64,000 nt of DNA from Callaeas wilsoni. Lineage: Eukaryota > Chordata > Aves > Passeriformes > Callaeidae. Numbering within the stretch: the stretch's first letter is position 1; every line of letters begins with the position of its first letter. Below the pieces are notes generated by a model that worked only from the letters and a program-made list of their open reading frames with translations, did no database searches and was not told the DNA's origin. A program made the position numbers and the translations under genes. Positions 25,861-40,000 of the stretch are shown here, piece after piece. The stretch is taken from the NCBI GenBank assembly GCA_013398955.1, contig VWPU01009485.1:1-64000 (forward strand). The letters run 5' to 3'.

Positions 25861-28800
25861 AAATGAACCCTTTCTTTCACAAAACAAAAGGGTAAATAAT
25901 TTTGTGTTTTGTTTTTTCCCCCAAGATATTGTCTCTTCAATGTCTACTATCAATGAAGAAAATCACTCTTCTAAAACTAAAGGAAGGAAACAAAAGCATC
26001 CTTTAGAGCTCCCTGCATCCCCCTCCTCACCGCTTAAACCTGATTATCTACCAAACCCTGAGAAAATATTTGTCTCCTTCACGGTACAGACACATTTTCA
26101 AGAAATAACATCTTTGTGTTGCCTGCATCCCCAATTGCCAAATTCTGCATTTCTTTTCTTGCAATGTTTCTTACCGTGCTTCTTTTACCATACTTTTGTG
26201 TGTGTGTTTCTATTAAAGCCAATGATACAGCATTTTTTATTTTAAGCAGTTTTCCACCCTCTTGTGTGTTTCTATGAACTATAAAGGAACTTTCGGAACC
26301 ACGCAGTGTGAAACTGTTAAAATTACCTATTTTAGGCATGCTGATGTATCAACAAATTTATGTACATCAGAAAGTTTCTGGAAAATGCCTCTATAATCTT
26401 TGGTAGAAAAAGTACAATTCTTTTATCTAACTACTGTATGCTTTGGTATTTTAGGTATATGTAGATGACTCTATAACCCTCTTTCTGAAAAAAAGGTTTT
26501 CTTAATTCTGCTTAAAGATCCTCTTTGTCTCTTTGTTGGCTGCATATTTTTCTAGCCCATTAGCTCTTTTCGGAGCACCTAATTTCTTATAATTTCAGCT
26601 TGCTGCAGCACAGGAGACTGAGGAATATTCATTCAAATTATAAGTAAATCCCTACTGTTCCCACATGGGCTTCTTTTTAGATCCTATCTCTGCTCCTCTA
26701 CGATTAGAAATTTCCAGCAACAAGCACACTCGATAAGAACCAGTGTGCTCACTGAGTTTCACCAGTTTTCTGCCCAGCAACGAGCCCCATTAAGATCTCA
26801 AGTCCTTCAGAAGTCAAACAATCAAGGTTTTGTTTAATGACTCACTTTGAGAATGCCAGCTGTAAAATGTAGATTCTACCTTTCCAAGTCTGCTTTAATA
26901 ATTTTGTGCACAAGAAGAACCTTAAAGAAAAAATTGTCCATCCTGACCCTTCCTATCCATCCCTCTCCAGAGAAACTTGGTATACCCATATTAGAGGCTT
27001 TTTTCCCTAGAGCTCATTTTATTATGATGCTGCATTGTTTTTTACCAGCAATCTAGACAGATAACCAATGTCCATTTCATGCTGGGTGTTGCACATCTTT
27101 GTCCTTCAAGCTTATATTTATCTCCCATTGTTCCTACCACAAACCCTAGAGCAAACAGTAGTCACAAGCCTGCAGATGTCACAATCCTATAATTTGTCAA
27201 AAGCAGTGAAAGCACAATTCTGTACAAGTAGAAAAAAATGAACTGGACTTCTTTCAGTGAACTGTTTGTCCTTCAACTTTCCAACAATCTGGGCACTGAA
27301 TTGAAAGATGTCTTCAACAGCTTGAAGAACTGACACTACAGTAAAAATATCTGAGTCACCAGGCAAGGAAATTCACACTTTGAAATGACTATTAGAAACA
27401 ATCAAAAGTAAGAAGCTGTAAACTTGTTCCAAGAAAAGTGAATTCTCTTCTGCTCCTTGCCAGAGGTTATTGAAATCACTTTGAAAAGCTCCCGGACGTT
27501 GCCAAGTAAATTTGTAAAATGCAGCTGCCAACACAACTCACTAACTAAAAGCAGAAAGGGAAGCCTTCCAGAAATTATTTAATGACATGGAATTATATCT
27601 ACAATCACCTCGTTTCTCTGGGATGCACAGCAAGTTGAGCCCTCCTTTGTGTCTGCTTTCTGGAATGGGAGTTCACTGGAGCAGAAATTCCCTTTATATT
27701 TGTGTCTTGTGCAGCACAGATAATGTCACCAGTATTCTGCAAGTACAGCACTGCAGCAGAACCTCAGCACTAAGCAGTTAATTGTCAAAGTGACTTTATA
27801 AACTTAAAACTTTGTTTCTAGAACATGGGACTTTTTTGAGTGCCTTAAACTGATAAAAACTTAGAACAGCACTTCTCTACCTCTTCTTGTTAAGGGAAAT
27901 AATACGTCTGGTATAAACAAGCTTTTTTCTTGGCCTTCTCCCCAGTGCTTAGGAATTTTAGGGAAGTTCAAGGCTGGCTGATTCGCCCTTCTACTCTTTT
28001 ACAATATTACAGGCAGCTATTCAAAAGCAATCTAATTAGTAGAAAAATTAAAAGAGCAACTCAACAGCCCTTCTCTACACCTCATACCTGCTAGAAAACC
28101 AATGGGTTTTATTGGCATACCAAAACAAAGTCAGACTGCATTCATGAGATCAATCTTTTACGTTTCCTAAGGAGAAAAAAAAGACCACTGGGTATGAAGA
28201 AACATCAGGAATGAAGAAGTTTTAATATCTACATCTATAATACCCCTTATCCCATGTTAGCAATTTAATGGAGATGAGGATAGTAAAGGGGGACAGTTCC
28301 TTTGCTAAACAAAATGCCAATGACCTTGTGTAAAGTACAAATTTACCAGTTTCATAAGAGGGCTGGACCAGTTTTTGCATGCAACATTGTTTTAAATGAA
28401 GTGAACTCTCCTGGGTGTCATAATCTGTTACTAAATTCTAGAAGTGGCCTGAAGGCCCCATAACAAATGCACCCTTCAAAAATGGCAGCTCAGATAGTCT
28501 AAATGCACATCAAACCAACCAAAATGGTCATAATTCAGTAATCCCTTACAGATGAGCTTTGACACAGAACCACTTACCACTTTGAGCCTTGGGACAGAAA
28601 CATATTCTTAAACTTGGACTTCTCAGCTCCCTCTTCCTTGGAGATGGTTAGCACCCATCAGCTAAAGCATTTAATAAGCCATGGTTTAGGGAATTGGCTG
28701 TGAACTGCAGATACTCTTGTACCAGAAACCTGACCAGAGATGCAACACAAAAATATATTTTGCTATTTTTGCACATCACTCTGGTCTATAAAGTCCCAGA

Positions 28801-31800
28801 GTGACCTTATCAGCACTCCATACCAGGGAGTCAGGTATATAACTGTAGCACATTTGTTGGGCAGACAACAGCAAACTGTAAAAAGTATGGGAATACAACA
28901 GAAAGAGGTTTCCATAGTAGTAGAGCAGTCTGATCCATTGGTAAAAAACATCTGTGAAAAGCCGTAACAAGAAGGGAATAGGAATAGAAGGAGAATGATA
29001 TTATTTGCAGCATATTACAACTGAAACTGTTTCTCGTCACCCTGATATGTGCATACATCAAAAAACATGTCAAATGTCTAAAACGGAGAATAAATGAGAA
29101 ATGCACAAATAGACGATCTTCCTCCAAAAAAGTTTGGTTGTTTTTTTTCTTCTTGTCATTCAAGTGTTCATATATAGTTTCAGTTTAAAATATTAAAAAT
29201 TAGGTGGCAATATATTTTTCCATTTCTCAGACTGTTGCCCACCTTGTAACCTTTCGTGGGCCCTTGGTGGATGCTTTGGGAATTAATTGGTCTGACTTTA
29301 CTACAGAGCTGTATTCCTGTAGCTGACCCTGTTTGTGCAACAGTTTCTCCTCCCTGGCGTTCTTCCTAGATTCTCTTAAGTGCATTACAAAAGTAGGCAG
29401 ATGTCCTTTCTTAATGACATTTGTACTTGTGTAGAAGAACTGAAAGCTTGTCAACCTTTCTCCTAGTCCCAGACTAAGATATCCTGTCATGTCTTTAATG
29501 ATTCCATCTTTACTGTAGTGAACTTATAGGAGCTGCAGGTTCTTTCTCTTTAATTGAATTCCAGAAACAAGGCTTCATACTCAAACGACAGGGAGTCATA
29601 ATACTGCTATGGAAATGGTTTTCCACTATTATTAAAATTCAAGGATGTTTTCAATGTGTCAAAAAGTAAATTCTTCTTTGTTAACAGGAATAGAAACATA
29701 AATTGTCTGCTTTTCATGTTATCAAAGGATCTGAAGCAAAGGATACTAATTATTTCCAGAACATCCTTTCAAAATGGTCCTTTCACTATTTCAGTGATTA
29801 TCCTAAGATGATAAATTTGAGCCTGAAAAAAATTAAATTCTTCCTACAAGGACATTTTATTCACCATCCTAAACAAAAGTAAAACTCTGTTCCTATTTCT
29901 CTGCCACCTTACCACTGTTCTTCCTTTCCTACTGCCCAAATTTTTTACCATTTTTGCCCAAAGTAACCTCCGCATTCCCCAAATGTGGAATCTTACTAAA
30001 TGGTAATCATCATTTTAAGGACTGGTTGAAGTTAGCAGAGGATAAGTTCATATATCTCACATTTGAGCAAAAGGAAATTTGGAGTGTTAAGTTCAGGCGT
30101 GAACTTTGGCAAAGGCAAAATAAGCAACAGCTTACATTGGCATGGCTCTGGGCACAGTGTGTTCCCATTGACCCCTCTGCCTAAGATGTTTTTGCCCAAG
30201 TGCTAGAGAGACAGATTTGTTACTCCAAACTCCAAAGTTTAACCTAGCAAATGTAAACCTAACAGAGTTTAACAAACTCCAAAGCTGTAACTCCCAAGGT
30301 AGCATATATGGAGTGAGGGCTGCTATGGAAGTGATTTCTACAGTGCCTGCTCTCTACGCTCCTCTTCCTACGCCTGACTCCATCAGCTGCAAGAACAGCA
30401 ATCCTGGCTTTCCAGAAATCTTGTCCCATCAGCCAGGTCCCATACCACATAATTCTGGTGACAAAACTTATGTTGTTGACAAACCTACTGGAGCCTTTGA
30501 CTAAATGTTTCAAGTGACTCAACTTTGAGGCATCCTTTGGCTCTCCTTCCAAACATACCAACCACAGGAACATCACACAGCCTTACATCCTCTCCTATCA
30601 AGTCCTCTGGAGGCAAACCAGACTGTTTCAGGATGAAGTGGTTCCCCACTGAAGTCAGTACCTGTAGCTTTCTAATAACGTTTGAAAGCTCTTTTGGTGG
30701 TATCTTTACTGAAGCTCAGATCCTGGACTCACTGAAACAAAACATGTTAAGAGTTTAAGGCAACTACCTTGCAGAACACATATGGAAATGTTTGGAATAA
30801 AATGGTTTCAACCTCTCATCTTTTACTGCAAAATTTTCTGGAAATTTTCTGCAAAATAATACTTAGGAGATATTACCAGAGCATTTTAATATTACAAACA
30901 ATGAGACCATGAGATATATTTGATAAGTTTTCTAAAAGACTAGAATACTTAAGTAGCAACAAACAACTTGGTGATTCTGGCACAATTTACATTTACCTTC
31001 TACTTACAAAAATACCAATTCCAGTGATTTCTGTTTCTGTAGTCAAAATTCATGCTGCTACTACTACTACAATGAATTCTATCTTCCTTTCTTGTTTCCT
31101 AATAAGAAACTATCAAAGCTACCTGTTGTATGCTACTAATGCTGATAATGTAATACCCATAGTAGAAAATGTATTCCCTATTCCAAAGATGCTTTTCTTT
31201 GTCTGCATTTTCTTGGTCCAGAAAATTAATATATTAACTAACTTCAAAGATAACGGTCATTACATTCATTTCTATGGCATTCCTTACATGCTTAGGAACT
31301 TGCTAGTGTGCACTGATCAAGGAGAGCAGCACACTGAAAATAGAGCAACAGTGCATTCCTGACTTGAAATTACTTGCTTTGTATGGAGATTTAAATTTAT
31401 AATTAGTTAGCTAAAATGTCATGGCAAAAAGCACATTGTAGGAGAGGAGATTCAGTGGATAACCTGAAGTAGCACCTGGATGTGACACTGCAGTGTGATT
31501 TCAGAATGAGGTCCTGCTGTTTTGTGACTGTCACGTGTGGTAGAAATACAGGCACAGCATACTCTGCTAGGAGAGTCCGGCCTCTGTTCTTTGTGTGGCA
31601 CCTTGCCAATCATTTGGAAAGCCATGGTTTACTTGTAGTAACACTGCCTCCATGATCACTTGGTTTATTTTACTAATTGCTCTGCCTTTTGGGAGTGATT
31701 TCTTAACATCCAGTGAAAACTTCCTTCCTCCTTTAGCTTCAGGCCATACATCTTGCCCTAGAATCAACACAAGCATTTGCAAAAGCAAACAGGGAACAAG

Positions 31801-32624
31801 AATCCCAGGCTGGTCTTGTTTCATTATTTTTCAGTTTGTTTTCTGTACAATAGATAGCAGTACTTTGTTGGTGCAACACTGAAAACCTCATTTGGAAGGG
31901 CCGTAGGCAACCACAGTTCTGACTGGCCTTAAAATATCATCAGCTATTCCAAGGGGGGAAAAAAAATCAGCATAGGAATAACATTCATATCCCACACCAT
32001 GCTGCGTATCTGACTGTATAAAAGCGACCTATCTATATGAAAACATTTAACCAGCCAGCTGCCAAAAAGTTTTTATTAAAACACCTGTAGTCTTCCTCCT
32101 TGTTGCTGCTGACAACAGCAAAATGCCTGTTCTCAGTTCTTAATATAAAACCATCACTCCTGACATTTTGGAATTCTAAACAAGTCACTTTTAAGGTTTT
32201 ACAGACTACAGATAACAAATTTTGAATCAAAGCCATTGATGATAAAAGTAGACACAAATTTGTTTATTTGGCTAGTATATGATACCTTTGTTTTGTCAGG
32301 ACAGAATAATATGAGCAGAGTATAGCCTTAATCTGGATAAAGAAATATGAAACAATTGCAAATACAGGAAAATCTCTAAATAAAAGCACAGCTTACAGAT
32401 GAATGGGTGTATTAAAATCTACAGTAAATTTATCCAAATTTATCTTGGTAAGTTTTGCCATAAATTCCACTATATTAAAAAAACCAAAAAGCACTGATAG
32501 TGAAATAAATCAAAATTATTAAAATTAATACAGACCCTATGACATTTTCCATTCCATCTTCCTACGGGCATTATCCTGCAAAATATTATTTCCAAAACAT
32601 TAGCTAATATCTGCATCTAGTACT

Positions 32625-32663
32625 GAGAGTTAGAAATTGGAAGAATTAGGAGAGTTAGAAATT
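32625..32663. repeat. two-copy direct repeat, period 25
   Basis: GAGAGTTAGAAATT occurs at 32625-32638 and 32650-32663, separated by 11 bases. A minor local duplication. Confidence 0.85.
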
Positions 32664-35600
32664 ATTTCTCACCATAGGAGCATATTAAAATGCAGATGTC
32701 AGATAAGGTGGATCTGTCATGTACGATATGAGTGATTTAATGTGTTAAGGAAAATGCAAATGGAGCTTCAAAAAGCAATTACACCTTCAATCACTTCTTA
32801 TGTGTGAAATACAGTCTATGACAAAGACCTTCTACAAACAGATGCATTTTGAAAAGATGACATACTAGAGGAAATAAAGCGCAGTAGGACAAACAGCTTG
32901 AAATATAATTGACCCAACCTTAGTACCTTTCTTAACAGAACTCAACGTGCTCAGAGATTAAACGATCCAACAGTCCAGGTGAGGCTGCTTTTACCTGCAC
33001 GTGCAGTGTAAAAATTCTAATTATCTGGGACTACTCAGATCATTGGTTTAAGTTACTATTTTACACACATTTCTCAAAAAGGCTATTCTACCCACAGTAA
33101 ATGAGGCCGCAAATATCAAACATAAATAACGACATCCACATGGATATTGGGAACAGCCAGACAAAACAGCCATAACAAAATCCAATAAGCCATACCCTAC
33201 TACAGAAAACACACAGAGAAAATGGCACAGGAGAGTGCTCTACTCAGTGAGCAGGCTGACACTGGTGCCACCCTCTGCCTACCTGCTCAACTTTTCCAGG
33301 GCTGAGAGGTTTCACAACACCTTAAATTCCAGGCAACAAAAACCATTTGTGTTGCTCTCAAAGCAATTCTGGTGGTATAAAAATGGATATCCACTTACAA
33401 TTCACAGGGGGAAGTTAATTTCAGTAATTCTCTTCAGCAAAGGTCCTGTGTCAAGCTCTGACTATGTGAACTATCTGCAAGAGCAGAAATCCAGAACGAG
33501 TAAAAAACTCACAAATCCAGTAACTTTCCATAGGAGTCTGAGCATGATCAGCTTCAAAGTATTCTTTTGTCAGGAACTCAAAAGTGAGGAATACTCCAAA
33601 TCAATGGAAGCCTTCAGAGTCTGACTTTAATCCCTGCATCTGTTTCAAAAATAAAGGTAGCTTTATGTCTCTCATTAAGTTGCTGTGAGGCTTCCTAAAT
33701 GCCTGCATGCACATAGTGTTTTTTTAAGAAGATAGGAAAAATAAAAATTATTTGATTTTTTTTAAAAAAGGGCTTTAACCGTTGTGTATTAAAGTAGAAA
33801 ATAGAGATACGCTTTCTTCTTCTTTCCCTTTTTTTCCTCATCCAAAACACAACCTACTCAGTGAGCTGAAGCTGATGAAAAACAAAATTGAACTATAAAA
33901 ACCCCGGAAAGACTGAAAGCTAATTCTTATTTCTTTTCCTCCAAGAACAACTCTATAAACTCTTAGCTTTTATTACACTAAAAAAGACCAGATATACAAC
34001 AGTGTAAAAGAATCAACAACATGGACCATATGTCCTGTTCATATTAATGTTATTTACATTTCCTAAATCAAAAGCACTTCTAAAGGCCACATTTTACTGC
34101 ACATCTAGCACATACACCACCTATAGGTATACTACATACATTTATCTAGTCAGACTCACTGAACATATGTGCATCTTTGAACATGGAAGTCTTTTATCTT
34201 GGCAGCCAAAGCATTATTTCTTGCCTCTTCTCCTGTCCCTCTCAGTGAACAGCAACACTGCTCATCTTTACCCAGAAATGGCCAGCAGTCTCACTTCTCA
34301 CAGACTGTGTTCCACGAGAAATTTACTCACTGATCCCTCAGCAGAATGTAGTTTTGCTTTGTTACAAAGAGCGAACCCTGGGAACTCTGTATGCAATCTA
34401 GTCATGTCCTTGCTCTTACAGCTTTTAAACTGATGTTAGACATAATTTTAATTTAAGGTGTAACACCTGCTCAGTTTTGGGTGCCTTTCAGAGTGGAGGT
34501 TGGAAGGGGGAATAATCACAGTTAACGTTTCATATTCCAATCCTGAACAGCAGGTGTTCAGATGAAGGCTCCAGGATATCAATCTGAAATTAACTCCAAA
34601 CATTTTCCACTGCTGACAGTGCAACAGTTGCTGATCATTTTAATAGTATTGGCAAATCTTCCCATGTCAATAACCACTTATCTTCAACATGAGTGGGGTT
34701 ATTTGCTTCAGTTTAGATCCTGAACTCTCTAAACTGCTGATTAATGACAGTTCTCATCTATGACAAGGGACTGTGATTGAGTTTCAATTCAGCAGGCGAT
34801 TTGACATGCCAAAATTATTTCAAGCAGAAGTGAAAGGTTGGTTCTGCTTCACATCCCAGATGCTTTCCATGCACAATGACATAACGTGTTGAAACATCAC
34901 CAAAGTCGCTTCCACCCAGAAAACAGGAGTATTTCTTCAGGGCATATGGATGGCCTCAGGACCTTTTATTGCATCAAGGTTGTACTGCTCAGCAAACAAA
35001 CAAAAAGTTCCTTTGGCTGAGCTAAATGTTTTCCTATGCGCTTGCTAATACGGGTTTCTGAGATGCGGATCTATCATCAAACCACAACAGAACACAAAGC
35101 CCAGCAAGCTCTGAACTCTAACTCTGAGAATTCCAATCCTTTCATGCATTGCCCTTTGCAAAAAGTTACTAGCATGAGCTGTGTCTATTTTGTTCTCAGA
35201 ACTGTGCAATGTAGTCCAAAGTAGCTATGCGTGCTGCTGAAATGCAGAAATGTTGCTGATGAGAGAAATGATCAGTAGAGTGCTCAAGTAACTTGTCACT
35301 CTGTTACTGTCACCTGGTCCAGCTCCATTCACAGACTCAAACTAGTCTTCAACAGAGCAGTTACATTTTCACCCTTTCTACACTCATCAGGGATATTAGA
35401 ATTCATTGATCAAACTATTAATGTGTGGCTAAAGACCCAAGACAAACATAACAGTTCGAATTGCTTGCAAGTTGTATTTTGTACGTCCAAGTACAGGTCA
35501 TGCTTGGGAAGTTATGGAAGGCCTCCATGCCCTTGGCAGAGATGTACAAGAAGTGGTGCAACCTGCTGTTTCTTCTCTTTAACAACTCAAAACAGCAGCT

Positions 35601-36962
35601 CTCTGACTTTATAACAGGACACAGTCTGGAAGTCACCATCCTACCAATGCCACTAACGACAGCAGTAATACAGGCAGTAAACAGCAGTCACTGCTAAAAA
35701 CCAACAGAGCTTGCATTATTTATCACCCTAGCGCTCCATCTATCAACTGCCTTTACTGAATCATCACTCGCCATGTCACAAAAAAGGGCACAAAGTCTTG
35801 CAAAAATTTTACAGAATACCCTGGAATGAAGGTCTAACTTTCTCATGGCAAAAAGACCTAATTTATGTCCAGGAGCTAAATTAAAAATTCTTCAGATCTT
35901 TTGGTCTTGTTTATCTTTTATTATAGTTTAAGGCTGTTCTTATTTAATTTTTATTTGGTCTCAAGACACTGAATTCAGAAACAAATACACCACACACAAT
36001 AACAATTTTTTTCCCCATTACTTCCACATTTGGTTTCATTGACTTCTGTCTCTGGAGCCAAGAAACAAACAAACACACATGACAGCAGGTGTAAATACAT
36101 AAAACCCAGGTGTATGTCTAACTACTTCATCTTATGCTCATTATTAAACCTTGCAGAGGCAAACAGTGTTTAGATGCACTGTACTGAGCATAATAATCAG
36201 CATCAGGCCAAGAGGTCAGGTCTCACTCAGCGGCATTTCACAACATTTGAACATTACACCCATGACAGGAATATGAATGAGTTCTGTGCAACAAACACAC
36301 ACTTTCAGAGGGACAGGCAAAACACATTTCTGTCACCTGTGCTGTCAGTCAGTGCCTCAAAGCAGCAGGTCTCTTGACAGAAGCCAAAAAGAGGGTGAAA
36401 AAGTGCAAAGAATAAAAGAGACACAAAGCAGGAATTCCAGACTGTCCGGTTTTTACATGTTTACCTTTACAAAAAATCTAAAGATAAAATCACTGCTGTG
36501 GACTGGTCTCATAAAGTTATGTTCCTCCAGCAGCAAGTGGTGACTGCCTCGGGAGTTACAGCAGCAGCCAGCAGAGCTCACTTCTACCCCAATCAACAGG
36601 GGCTGAATTCTTGTGAGGTACAAGGAGAAAACCCATGGAATTACCAGCCCTGCTGCTCACACAAAGCAACCACAGACCCACTTCAATTGCTGGCAACAGC
36701 TGCCGTTCCTCTGGAGGGACTGTAAACCACCAGGGTAAGGAATTAGTGCATGGAAGACAAACAGAAGCTGACTGAAGATGCCACAGGAAGACAGCGCAGA
36801 CAAAGGGGATCACCCATCTGAAGTGCTTGGAGAAAAAGGCTTTGTGGGAAAGCACAAAATTCAGGCAGGGCATGGTACCTTTCTTCACCAATTTCAATCC
36901 TTCTTAATTTCATTCCTGAACTTGCTTACTGCTTCACAATTCAATGCATTCCTTCTTTCAAG

Positions 36963-37022
36963 CATATTTTTTTTCCTCTGCGCCTCATTTTTTTTCTTGT
37001 TTTTGTTTTGTTTTTTTTGCTA
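36963..37022. repeat. T-rich low-complexity tract
   Basis: Sixty bases dominated by T runs broken by C and G (runs of eight T's occur three times). Plus-strand translation gives a run of phenylalanines and leucines that could be mistaken for a membrane protein; it is a composition artefact. Confidence 0.8.
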
Positions 37023-40000
37023 CACCTTTTACAATTTCCTTCTTTTGCTTTTTCTACCCATACTGCCAAATCTGTTTTCTAGTCTGCCTGATTTCCTGGT
37101 GATGTGTCCCATGCTAAGCTATCCTGGAAACAGGGATTTGGAACTTTAAATTACATGATAACTCTACCTGAAATTCCTAATATTGCTGAGTATGTCTGTG
37201 AAGTCCACGCACAATTTGAGGCACAGCCTCAGCAGGCAAATAAAAAAAAAAGCACACAAAAAAAGTTATTTTTCATACATTGGTAAAACCAAATGGTCAA
37301 GTCATCCCAAAGTCAATTAGTGCATCTAAATCTGAAATAGCTTCACACAATTATTTTCAGAACTCCCAAGACCAGACTGTTTGTGTTTAATTATGACACT
37401 GATTAAGGTATCATTAGTATCCCTGATCATCCAAGTTTAATAACAAAAAACAGCCTCTTAAAATTTAATCCAGTGGAACAGCCAGCTGCCAGAAAACATG
37501 GACAAGCTCTCTCACTGTAGAAGCAAAAGGTGCTTCTTGAGAAACTGTGACTTTACACAGCTGCTTTCTCAGATTTGTGAGGAAATTTATAAGAATACAA
37601 TCACACAAACCCCTGAACTCAGACTGGCCATATTAACAGCTTTTCATCCTGCCAGGATAAACATCATTAAACTCTCCTCATACACAGCACATTAAGCACA
37701 ATTGATCACACACAGAGTCAGACAGAGATGCAAAATTAGCTGGTTTGGAGATGCAGGGATGGTGAAAATCAGCTGAGATTTCTCATTCCATTTTCTTAAT
37801 AAGGAGCAACAGTAACTAAATTTAGTTTTACTTTTCAGATAAAAAAAAAATGCAGATGCAAAATCAGTTAAGACCTGCTAACATTCTACATTCATTTCAG
37901 AAATTACCATACACCAAACAACCTGATTACAGTCCCATTTTGGTCAGGAACACACAGGATTTTAAAACCCATGATGTGACAGCCGTTAGCCTTCCAAGTC
38001 CCACAGCAACTGATCTATTCCTCAGTTGACTACCATTAGAGAGTCCATTTCTACATCTCCAACTGCCCCAAAAGGAAAGCAAAATGTTTCCAAACGCCTT
38101 AGTGTCTATATTCTCCACTTTTGCCTAAGACAGTCCTAGGAGCCAGGGAACAGAACAGATTTCATCTTCCCACCAGATTCCTAACGCTGCAGGAATAAGC
38201 GTGGTCCGCCTCTGCCATTCTCTCTTCAATCCTCAGGTTTGCAGTTTCGGATGAAGGAAGAACAGGCCAAAGGGAGGCACAAGATAAACCGGGTCACATT
38301 AAGGAGGAAAAACAGAGCACAGTGCTGATTAAACAAGGCCACCTGAATTTATGCCTTATAAACCAAAAAAAAAGGAATACTGAGAGGGTTGAGACTCAGG
38401 AAAGGCATTGTAAATAGGAAACATTTTAGACATTTTCCTCTTTCAATACAGACACAGTCAAAATATGTCCCTGCAGCTTATACCCAAAGAACAAAATGGA
38501 AAGAAAAAGTAACAATTACTCTCTGCCTATTTGATCTCTTCTTTAGAAATCTTTGATTTGAAATTTAGAGCAGTTCACACTAGTGATAATGCAGATTTAA
38601 AAGCAAAATATTTCCTGTGGTTAGAAACTGCCTAAAAGGAAATAACCCTGGAGAACAGTACAGCAGAAAGATGCTGTTGACTGTTCATGGAAACAAACCC
38701 CAATTTTCTTTTTTAACATTCCATCACAGGTGAGCTCCTACAAAGGTCCCTTTTGACCTGCCTCAGTCCCTCTTAAAATTTCCCATCAAGTATGATATCA
38801 AAGATGTAGCCCTCAGATTGGCCCAGTGTCCATCATCCTGTAATACTCATGCTCACTCTGATGTTACCTGCACATGTAGGAGCAATAACCTCCAAATGTC
38901 TGCTGAACAACTTCAGCTCATTCCTTAAAACAGCAAGTTTCCTGGATGTATATAAAGAAAAGGAAGAAAGACCACAAAGCCATGGGAAGTTCCATCGCTT
39001 ACACATTTTTTTTCTATTCTTTCAAGCAGAAGCCAAGAAGACTAGTCAGATTTTCACCCAGGCCAGATGATTTTTCCAGAGCTCTCAAAATACGATTACA
39101 GCAATTCCACCAGGCATGGGGAAAGGCCAGAATAAGTTGGCAGGGCCCATGGAGAGCTACAGAAGTGCAGATGTAAAAGGTTGATGCCCAGTACTGTCAG
39201 CAGTAATGAATTACTGCTAATTAGTGCTCTAATAATTCTTTACACAGGCGATGGTGAGTTTATTATTTTTTAACAGGTATGATTATTTGGTTACTCACTG
39301 GTAAGGTAGATGCTATCTGAGCTAAAGTCAGGGAGGCTTCTGGACAAAACAAGGGAGGAGGTACCGATGCACTGTTCAATTTAGCAGCTGTTGCCATGGA
39401 AATATCTTCTTTACTGACTGCTGATGATTGTCTCATGTTTGAAATGTGATTTATGCACATTCTATGCGAGAGCAGAGAAGCATATTTATAAATGAGCAAA
39501 CCATGGTTACTCCAAGATTAAAATGCAGTGTCCTCCATGTACTTTTCAGAAATACATAATTTGCCAAAACAGATTATTAATCATGAAAATATATTGGTCT
39601 TCTGCAGTATATAACCCAATTATCTGAGTAAAGCAGAAGCCCTTTCCAGATCTGAAATTAACAGGAACAGGAAACGTAATGCAATTCCCATTTTCTTATT
39701 CTTATCTTCTCACAGGAAAGGACAGAGAGAGAGCCAGAGAGACTATCTGGTGTACCAGCTGCTATTGTTATGAATTTACAAATGCACAGGCTGCATGAAG
39801 ACACACTCAGCTTCCTGCTGCAGGATTTTTGTCAGTTTTCTTCATATCAGCCTTTGTGTCTAAAACTAGTTTTTAGAATCAGCGTTTCTGCACAAGCTTA
39901 AACACATTTTTTTAATCTGCTTTGTCCTGATATTTGCCTGCCAATCATCTCTCATTCCACACGCTTTTTCCTATTTCAGCTACATCAAACAGAGACTCCA

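Larger units (their letters stand above)
24291..36962. other. long non-coding stretch, no recognised repeats or genes
   Basis: More than 12 kb of AT-rich sequence in which I recognise no mobile element, RNA gene or coding exon. ATG-initiated open frames reach about 117 codons (25217-25570), with no recognisable domain. A pyrimidine/T tract lies at 25843-25860. A 14-base direct repeat (GAGAGTTAGAAATT at 32625-32638 and 32650-32663) is the only other local structure noted. Ancient, unrecognisable repeats may be present. Confidence 0.65.

Noticed and set aside
36778..37149. Apparent hydrophobic protein rich in phenylalanine and leucine
   Set aside because: The hydrophobic run is simply the translation of the T-rich tract at 36963-37022; a composition artefact.
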